DNA of 64,000 bases. Source: Alentia gelatinosa (Eukaryota; Annelida; Polychaeta; Phyllodocida; Polynoidae). Positions 56,915 to 64,000 of this stretch are shown piece by piece. Location of the stretch: NCBI GenBank assembly GCA_950022655.1, contig OX465580.1:124541016-124605015 (forward strand). Direction: 5' to 3'. Numbering within the stretch: position 1 is the stretch's first letter; the number at the start of each line of letters is the position of its first letter. The translations under genes were made by a program, and so were the position numbers. The notes below the pieces were generated by a model. That model made no database searches. It worked only from the letters and a program-made list of their open reading frames with translations, and was not told the DNA's origin.

Positions 56915-57480
56915 ACAATATCAATATCGTCACTAGAGATTAGAAATACCCGAAGATAGGTATGAATTCTTGTACCTGACACAGGGCTTAAAAAGAGACC
57001 ATTGTTCCATGTTTACACTACGCATAATTCGACCAGCTGGAGGCCTCGCACGGTGGATACGTTTCCTAGACGGTGTGAAAAGGAAACAACTCTGTCCTGT
57101 ACATGTTCAATGTTATTTGTATTTGACTAACGCGTGGAAGATCGCTAGAAGACTAGCGAACGTGTTTCAGTCGTTAATGTTTTTGAATAAAAAAAACCCC
57201 CAAAACTCCTGAGTTCTCTAACAGATCTGACTCAAGTCGGTAAGGTACCTCCCCTCGCCGATACACACCTCTATAGTTTAATGAAGATGTACACCACAGG
57301 TGGTGGCAAAGATGATTAGGCTTAGAGGAGAGGTCTACTGAGTTGCTCTTGTCTGCTCAATCTAACCCAGTGCACAACAAACCAACACCCCAGGGTCCGA
57401 CTGTGCTCGTTCTGCTGACGTTCTCATTTGACGGTAAAGCACCCTTGATCCAACGCAGCTTTAACAGCGTAGCCACCGCC
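56915..57480. other. unassigned sequence
   Basis: Short frames only (56970-57212; start of 57343-57618). No domain recognised. Confidence 0.35.
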
Positions 57481-57725
57481 AATTTGTCGTCTGCTCGTGG
57501 GCGGACCAATCACCAGCCAGGTTACCGGCCACGTGACCAGATAATAAACGGCCGCCCGGCGTTCCTCTGCTACTTTAGCTTCCTATTGGTTGACGGCGAT
57601 GACGTAAGGCATGCCTAGCTAGTTTCCGGTGTCTGTGTTTGGAATAGTTGTGGACACGCGCCGGAACCGGTCACACCTTGAGGTGTGAGGCTGTGACACC
57701 GAGTGTGATAGCTGTGATGGAGAGG
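57481..57725. promoter_or_regulatory. best candidate promoter or enhancer
   Basis: A CG-rich 245-bp island contains a CCAAT box (57506-57510), an E-box CACGTG (57530-57535), an inverted CCAAT (57585-57589), a CRE-like TGACGTAA (57600-57607), ETS cores TTCCGG (57624-57629) and CCGGAA (57661-57666), and an inverted T-box pair. The pair is TCACACCT (57671-57678) with AGGTGTGA (57681-57688). Such clustering is rare elsewhere in the window. The first ATG downstream (57716) opens only 13 codons, so a spliced first exon is possible but unproven. Confidence 0.42.
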
Positions 57726-59639
57726 AGAGGATGGAGAAATGAAGTTCTCTATGTTTAACGAAAGGAATACATTGTATTTGGATTTAATATCTAAAGTGGC
57801 GTTTCCTGCCGACGAAAACGCCACCGATTATATGCAACCTGGTCAGTTGGTGGTTCTATTTAAGAACTTATTGGTGCTTATTGGTCAACATTGGTCTGTG
57901 GTACAAACAATCGGTCGATGGTTCTAGATCCTGTGATGTTGGAGAAAAAAATCGTTGACCCTTTTTGTTTCCACCTGATGATTATCGCACCAAAGATCAG
58001 TCAGCTGTGCTATTAAGATGCCATAAAAGGTGGTCATAATCGGTAGGTGGAAAGGCCACATTACTCTGACGTCACAGTTCAAGAGTGAGGATGTGACAGA
58101 ACGGACTAGCATTGATTTACTCTCACGAGACAGACTTCTCCAACACTATAATGAAATGAAAATGTTTTACGGAAATTATCCGCTATCACATTCTTCAGTG
58201 TTGCATTGTATTGTAAGATAGACATTGTGATTTCGTCATATTAGAGTTCATGAAGGGCCGTGTCTGTAGAAGTGGCGGTAAATGATTTATTCAAATTGTT
58301 GAAGAAATCCTACCTAGCTTTCGGTAACCCTCTCACTCAAATTGGCCTGGCTGGTGTTATTACTGACTGTCTCCTCCGACACCATCTACACAGAAAGAGC
58401 TTTAGTGGAAAGTGGCATCATTTCAATACCGGAGCCTGCTTTCCATATTTTATAGTTTATAACTATCTCCTCGATACCACATCTTTCGGAGAATATCATG
58501 ATCCTGGAAGATGATGACAATTATAGGGCTTCAATGTAGTATCTGGCTTTGGATTTACTGCTTGTTCAGTCCCTGACATTTGGAGTGTAATTTTCACTTT
58601 GGTACACTTAGGTTCACTGATGGTATAACTCCCAACTTGATTCTTGGTGTAAAATCTGGTTGTTTAATTTCCAATTTGGTCTTTTAGTTTGACATTTTGC
58701 ACTTTCAGGAAGTAAGTTTTCCTGATCTTTAAATTTTCCACTTTTTCTTTTAGCTTGACATTTCACATGCTGAAACGCTTGGTTTTACTGACTTCAGATT
58801 TCATGTGGATTGTGGAATGTCAAGTTTGTTACCTAAGCTCTTTGTTCGCTATCAGAACTGTGACTTTGATAGATGTGAAATGCGCAGTTCTGTTAACTAC
58901 TTTCTTCAATCTTTCAACCTTGTAATAACGACTTGTGCCCTGAAAATTCTACTACGATGAGTTTTTGTGATAGTCCGACAAGCACAGGACATCTGTGTAA
59001 ATAACAAATTAAACTCAAAAATGTGCGCTTTTCCTTCTATAAAAACATTACACAACTTGTTGCGCATCTTTTACCGAGAGACAAAATCTAATTTCTGAGC
59101 CATTCTGTCCCAGAAAAACTTCATATTTCCTTTCGAAATAGCTCTCTCCAAAAAAAAAAAGCCGTTCGGGATTCATTTTGATTATTTTTCTTTTACGCTG
59201 TCTGAGTAACCTATAGAATAGTAAGAACCGACCACCTATCTTCATGACAAAACAGCTTTCTCTCTGCTTGGCTAACCTGTAGCATCAGCAGAACACAATG
59301 CCTTACTCGTGGGACGGCCTGTGCCTGTCTGGTCATTACTTTGTGCGAGCTGAGCGGCCGGTCCGCTACACAAAACACTGATGGCTTCTCCGATAACAGC
59401 TTCATCTAATCAGAGCGTGGAGTTTTTATCATCTCAATTGTCTGCAGGCGCTGGAACTTCCCGGTAGCTGATTCCAGCTTGGTGGTCAGATTCCAAGAGG
59501 CAATCGTACTGTAAGCCAGAGAGGGCGGGGGTGGGGGGGGCTATTTCTGGGATGATAGTACAGTTACAGACATTGCCCACCTATAAGTGGATCGATATCA
59601 AGAGACGTCACGAGTTTATTACGGAGCCAACACATTGCG
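57726..59639. other. unassigned sequence downstream of the candidate promoter
   Basis: Several frames of 60-85 codons (57739-57927, 58030-58221, 58260-58514) follow one another on the plus strand, but none has a recognised domain and I cannot define exon borders. Two loose repeats of CTTTTAGNTTGACATTT lie near 58681 and 58749. If a gene starts at 57.6 kb its exons would be expected here. Confidence 0.3.
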
Positions 59640-59791
59640 TTATATAGATAAACTCAAACTCAAACGAGTGGCGTCTAGATTTTATCCTACCCCGTTCCCA
59701 TGATTTTTTAATATTAGAAAGTTGTGACATAAATAATACTTTTGAATCCTATGTTAAGCCTATGTTTTTTTCATTAGGGGTTGGATAATAG
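59640..59791 (-). mobile_element. Family B element, old copy (TCCTACC type)
   Basis: TTTTATCCTACCCCGTTCCC near 59687 and CATTAGGGGTTGGATAA near 59775 bound a short core. The conserved block is CTATGTTAAGCCTATG and GTTGTGACATAAA is kept. The hairpin side is reduced to GATAAACTCAAACTCAAACG. Confidence 0.68.
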
Positions 59792-60684
59792 AAAGTACAA
59801 ATTAAAGTAAGATAGTAAAGCTATTGGTGAGGTGATAGTACCTACCGAGTGACAGGTAGTAGTTCGGCTATAGGTTAGATTTTTTTTATTTTTTTTTATT
59901 GCTACCAGTTCTGTCTATCATAGACAGATCTTCCACTGGAGTACGTAATAATGGTGTAGTTGCAAACATTGCCCACATAAAAGTGACATAACATTACAAA
60001 GTGACAAATGCTCGGTATATAGAACTACAATTCTTCATCAGTTCATTACAAGGTTATCATATATTAAATATGATTATATTGTGCCTGAGTAAAGGAAAAT
60101 TCCTTAGTATTCATAGAGGTGTACAGATTTTACGAAGACGTGATTCAATGCGAAAAATGCCTTCAGGTCGTCCAGATTATTAAACCGGCGCTAGAAAAAA
60201 AGTGATTTATAGTCGACTGTTATTGTTAAATTCAGGTAAATTACCATATAAAATATGATTTAATCTTGACTTAATCAAAATTGTAGTAAGACTTATGTAA
60301 ATCAAAGTGTGGATGGGGATCAAGTGCCAATCATTTATGGTATTATACCCAAGGGTCTCCAACCCTTTTCTCTTAGATATTGCGGCATAGGACTGCAACC
60401 CTGAATCATCCTTTAAATGGTACACAAGGGGGCGATTTAGTGAAAATCACTTTACAAGATTAACAGTTATCGTGCAAGGTCAATTGGCTTGAGGACGAGG
60501 TCCTGTTCAGCAGGGAGAGATAGCCATATGCTTTATCCGGGTCGCTATATGAGGGTTGGAGGTAGATGCAAAAATAACAATATCATTGTAATTCAATACC
60601 TGCTCTCCCCTTAGGAAACGTATAAAATATACCAACAGAGGTGTGTTTAAGTATTGTTCCTTGAATGTATCCTGGTGGTAAATC
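59792..60684. other. unassigned sequence
   Basis: ACATTGCCCACATAAAAGTG near 59967 repeats ACATTGCCCACCTATAAGTG near 59571, about 395 bp earlier, on either side of the Family B copy. Nothing else recognised. Confidence 0.4.
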
Positions 60685-60685
60685 A

Positions 60686-60985
60686 ACCCTTTCCCTGCAG
60701 CACCCAGTTCCCCTGCTTAGCATTACACGGCAGGCATTGCCTGCATAAACGATCCTGCTACGGCAGGCAACCTTTTATGGAAATACCAATGTCACATGAT
60801 GTGTAAAGCGATTTAACTTATTTACCTTGGTTACTGATGATTTTTCATTGTACCAAATTTTTTCATTTTTCTATTGATTTAATCTTATAGATAAGTATCA
60901 ATGATGTCTCTAAGATGCCTGGAGGCATCATCCTGCTATTGCTAGGGGAATGCCTGGAGGCATCATGCTGCTGTCAAATTTATAG
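60686..60985 (+). mobile_element. piggyBac-type MITE with palindromic repeats, copy 3 (decayed)
   Basis: The left end is CAACCCTTTCCCTGCAGC (TCAA in place of TTAA). GGCAGGCATTGCCTGC follows near 60730. The AT-rich middle leads to two units with GATGCCTGGAGGCATCATCC and ATGCCTGGAGGCATCATGC (60914 and 60950). The right terminus is not next to the array; an AAAGGGTTAA at 61335-61344 could be it if about 350 bp were inserted. Grouped by design with the 44.0- and 52.9-kb copies. Confidence 0.6.
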
Positions 60986-61704
60986 TTAATAGACACAAAA
61001 GTGCAAAATTTGAGCGTTCACCGGGATATAGGGGAAGAAAGTTATGGGACACACTTGATATTAACATCCAAAAGCAAGATACAGCAGCATCTTTTAAAAA
61101 ATGTTTCAAAATGTCCTTATTGTAGTTCAGTAAGATCACATGGAGATTGAGTCCGTGTTTGCTGGGTATTGATCTTACTATCACTCATTAATCCACTATC
61201 ATCCCATTTATCATCGATATCATCATGACTTACTTTGTAAGGGATCTCTCTTGTTATGTGGTCACTACCCACAGATCCCAACAGGAAGACCTGATACTGT
61301 ATCAGATGTTGAGATAAATAAACAAAAAAACAAAAAAAGGGTTAAGATTCATTTAGAATCATTCTGAACTTCACACCTATATCCACAGCAGCTTTAGACT
61401 TAATATTGTGCCCCATGTCTATCCGCCGACAGATTTGAGCAGAGCGTTCTCATGAGTGACACAAATTAACTTATTCGATGTATATTCCCTCATTTCTGGT
61501 TCGAAATTCAATTTACGACATGGCAGTTTTGTGATGCCAGTGCATCACCCCAAGCGATCTGTCGGCCGTGTCTGTTGCATGTGTTATACAGAAAGATTCA
61601 TAGCAGCCTCTGTCCATTCGGTCTTTCCCCAGGCTGAATGTCGCTTATTCCCATCGTTTCAAATGTGTACGGTGGACGTTGGACCTGCCTGCAAAGTCTA
61701 ACAT
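60986..61704. other. unassigned sequence
   Basis: Includes the possible displaced end AAAGGGTTAA at 61335 preceded by an A-rich (CAAAA)-like tract. The 81-codon frame at 61456-61701 has several cysteines but no recognisable domain. Confidence 0.3.
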
Positions 61705-61902
61705 GGGGCCGTTTAATAATCTAGGATCGTACATGTAGGTCCTTTTCTATATGTCATAGAGACCCAGTGACGATGTGAATAAACTGTATTCAACACTTAT
61801 GGACGAGCTTATGGATACACTTGGATGTTATTCAATGATAACCCTTATATGATGTACAGAAAAGGGTCTTCATATACGAACCTAGACTATTAAACGGGCC
61901 CC
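61705..61902 (+). mobile_element. Family A MITE, copy 6
   Basis: The left end GGGGCCGTTTAATAATCTAGG and right end CCTAGACTATTAAACGGGCC enclose the family interior (GACGATGTGAATAAACTG, ACTTATGGACGAGC, AATGATAACCC). Confidence 0.88.
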
Positions 61903-62254
61903 TGTTTTCGAAGCATTATTTAATGGAGCCCCAGCGTTGGCGTCATAGAGGAACTTCCAAAATGCCCTCTGCTTCGTCTGGAACAGACAGAATCCCGTCC
62001 CTGATGTTGTTCAAATTCTCATCTTGATCTCACCATCAGATTCTGCAAGCCTCACGTGTATAATGAACATAAAGATAGTTTTCATTGTCAACCTGCTAGG
62101 TAGATCCGTTTTCAGAACTTAAATGGAAGAAAAGTATCTGGTTTGAGGCGCACGCAGCAGAATTTGTATTTGATCAAAGCGGACCAACCACTATGTCATA
62201 GCTCAGCACAGATAGGGGTTGGTTGCCAATCTATTGGTGGGGTCGCGGCAGTTG
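61903..62254. other. unassigned sequence
   Basis: Nothing recognised. Confidence 0.3.
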
Positions 62255-62505
62255 CCCTACTATGCCGCACGCCCCTATACCGCACGCCCCTATACCGCAT
62301 GCCCCTATGCCACATGCCCCTATGCTGCACTCCCCTATGCTGCATGCCCCTATGCCACACAACCCTATGCCACATGCCCCTTTACCGTACGACCCTATGA
62401 TGCACAACCCTATTCTGCACTCCCCATATGCTGCATGCCCCTATGCCACATGCCCCTATACCGCATGCCCCTATGCCGCACGCCCCTACGCCGCACTCGT
62501 GCCGT
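62255..62505 (+). repeat. 15-bp minisatellite, about 16 units
   Basis: Units resemble GCCCCTATACCGCAC or GCCCCTATGCCACAT, at a steady 15-bp spacing. Because 15 is a multiple of three, all frames stay open and predict repeating PYTACPYA-like or MPHAPIPHA-like peptides; these are not genes. The array ends just before Family A copy 7. Confidence 0.93.
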
Positions 62506-62516
62506 CCATAGGCATG

Positions 62517-62719
62517 TTGAATAAAATCTAGGTTCGTAAATGAAGATCCTTTTCTCTAAGCCAAGAAAACCCCCAGACGATGTGGGTCAACTTTATTCAG
62601 CACTTATGGAAGACAAATACTGCCTTAGCGAACAAGCTTGAATATTATCAAACGATAACCCTTGTATGAGGTACAGAAAAAGGGTCTTTATGACGATTCT
62701 AGATTATTCAACAGGCCCC
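62517..62719 (+). mobile_element. Family A MITE, copy 7
   Basis: The left end is worn (TTGAATAAAATCTAGG). The right end TCTAGATTATTCAACAGGCCCC is preserved. The interior GACGATGTGGGTCAACTTT and AAACGATAACCCTTGTATG matches the family. Confidence 0.83.
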
Positions 62720-63465
62720 TCAGGTCTCAATGGCCCCATCTCTTCAAGTCCTCCACCATGGAGTTGTCCCATTACACTAATTCCATATAAGGAATAAAGT
62801 AGACCGAGTAGCCAATGACTGCATTCGTAGCAAACCCCGACCTTCACCCTGACCTCCTTACATGATATTTTCTCACGCCTTGAGACGGCTCTTCAGTCGA
62901 CAGTTGACCTACAATCTAATGGGCCACAACCACCCTCCCACCGCACAACTACGCCTGTGGGTCTCCTACGCCTGACCGTCGCCCACGCCTACTTTTACTT
63001 GTGCTATTGGCTCTCACTGGCGATGGTCCCCAAACATACAATGTTCTCCTGTCTAGTAATGCGCCTGGGGAGGGGGGAGGGCTGCTGCACACACTCTACC
63101 CGGACGGGACACCCACGTCATGCTCTCTGCACCACGCCTCACCTTGTCACGACAAGTATGCGACTCCACAATGCCCGTCATCGTCTTCCCGCGCTTACAG
63201 GAATTCAACAATATCCAGCGGCCGTCTCCACGTCTTACCCATCCACCTTCCCCTCACCTCAGGCACAATGCCATGTTATAACCCCGGCAGGGAAGTCATC
63301 CCCTATCGGCCTCATACTTTTTTTTTGTTTTTCATTTTATACGTTTATTATTCTGGACATCCTACTAGGGTTCGGATGCAACCCTATTTTCAATAGGCTC
63401 CAGGGCCATATATCTTTTGTTATTGCTATATAGTAGGTAGTAACATATAAACAATATAACTTCTT
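62720..63465. other. unassigned; CG-richer to 63300
   Basis: A 158-codon and an overlapping 131-codon frame (62957-63433 and 63001-63396) lie in C-rich sequence. Neither shows a recognisable domain, and two long overlapping frames in different phases argue against coding. No repeat family seen. Confidence 0.3.
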
Positions 63466-63860
63466 CTAGCTTTTGAGTCCTATGCTCTACGGCATACCTA
63501 CGTGGCTGGGTGTGGGTGTGGGTGGGGGGAGTATATGTGTATATTCTGTCTCGTGGAAAAAGGTTAATGAATATTTTTCCATCGAAAATTAGAAAAAATA
63601 TCCTCCTCTGTTAAATTGGGGATAATTAAAAATTGTCAATAATTTGATTGCGGACACCAGGATAATCTCTTCAGAGGGATGCCTCGCAGAGGGCGACACC
63701 ACCTCCTCGGAACTCGCCTCGCTGTTTTTGAACCCGCCCATCCACACCATCATTAGGGTTTGGAGCGTTATGCCCTACGGCATACCTATTCACATAAATT
63801 CTGTCACTAGAAGAAAATTGATGATTTTTTTTTCTCCAAAAAATTTCCGCCTCTGTTAAA
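63466..63860 (+). repeat. diverged direct repeat, about 285-bp spacing
   Basis: CTATGCTCTACGGCATACCTA (63480) and TTATGCCCTACGGCATACCTA (63768), followed in both by TTCTGTC, a run of A/T, and CCTCTGTTAAATT (63604 and 63841). The copies differ in length between these words. Class unknown. Confidence 0.6.
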
Positions 63861-64000
63861 TTACAGTTAACGGTATCAAGACCTCAGCTCTACATATCCC
63901 ATCTACACACACTTTATATCTACTGTACCTACACGTATTGACTTCATATTCTATTCATTTAACCAGCCGCTTAAAGTTGATTTCACAGAGAATTAGTCAC
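63861..64000. other. unassigned sequence
   Basis: Nothing recognised up to the window edge. Confidence 0.3.

Noticed and set aside
62143..62531. Frames of 85-102 codons with repeating PYTARPYTACPY-like peptides
   Set aside because: The unit is 15 bp, a multiple of three, so all phases remain open. No start context, domain or flanking exon.
62957..63433. 158-codon and overlapping 131-codon plus-strand frames
   Set aside because: Two phases open over the same C-rich DNA, no domain, no second exon; C-rich sequence is short of stop codons.

Overview
The window looks like a gene-poor piece of a repeat-rich animal genome, most probably a marine invertebrate and perhaps a mollusc. The evidence is the absence of long reading frames or operon-like spacing, tRNA-derived SINEs ending in CAAAC-type tails, dense families of short inverted-repeat (MITE-like) elements, long microsatellites, and TTAGGG-type arrays. 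I found no complete protein-coding gene. The only protein-like trace I can defend is a broken remnant of a LINE reverse-transcriptase C-terminus on the minus strand near 7.4 kb. The species assignment is inference. Nothing in the sequence looks bacterial, plasmid-like or phage-like. Exons of a spliced gene could still hide here, because short exons cannot be excluded by eye.

Most of the recognisable content is mobile DNA. Family A (seven copies, about 200 bp, ends GGGGCCCGTTTAATAATC) lies at 0.56, 37.56, 37.79, 42.11, 52.62, 61.70 and 62.52 kb. Family B (sixteen insertions) has two joined modules. One is a core bounded by TTATCTCACCCC or TTATCCTACCCC inverted ends; the other is a separate fold-back hairpin attached to one side. 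Almost all cores carry the block CCATAGGCTTAACATT, and many hairpins share a tip resembling ACTCGGCTTCGCCTCGT. Family C (four copies packed at 3.6-4.8 kb) is a palindromic element with ACACACCAAGCGAG ends. Three TTAA-flanked, piggyBac-type elements (44.0, 52.9 and 60.7 kb) carry palindromic GATGCCT..AGGCATC minisatellites. Other entries are a six-copy tRNA-derived SINE family plus a seventh unrelated SINE, a pogo-like MITE, two further inverted-repeat elements (17.5 and 50.7 kb), an inverted pair of 470-478 bp elements (24.6 and 42.6 kb), and a large fold-back family (39.3, 44.9 and 48.7 kb). Many are nested, which gives a relative order of insertion.

Tandem DNA includes a CTGT/CT microsatellite at 35.6 kb, pyrimidine-rich minisatellites at 18.6 and 62.3 kb, degenerate telomere-like tracts at 19.4 and 38.5 kb, a near-exact 179-bp duplication at 28.4 kb and a three-unit 60-bp array at 49.3 kb.

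Possible regulatory DNA lies in a few CpG-richer islands. The best is 57.48-57.72 kb, with two CCAAT boxes, an E-box, a CRE-like site, ETS sites and a perfect inverted T-box pair. Weaker ones lie near 30.1 kb (NRF1-like site, E-box, CCAAT), 11.35 kb (CRE, CCAAT), 18.5 kb (E2F) and 38.1 kb (NRF1-like). A DR3-type AGGTCA array lies at 22.45 kb, and GGTGGCGC motifs resembling CTCF cores recur along the window. These are motif-level calls only.
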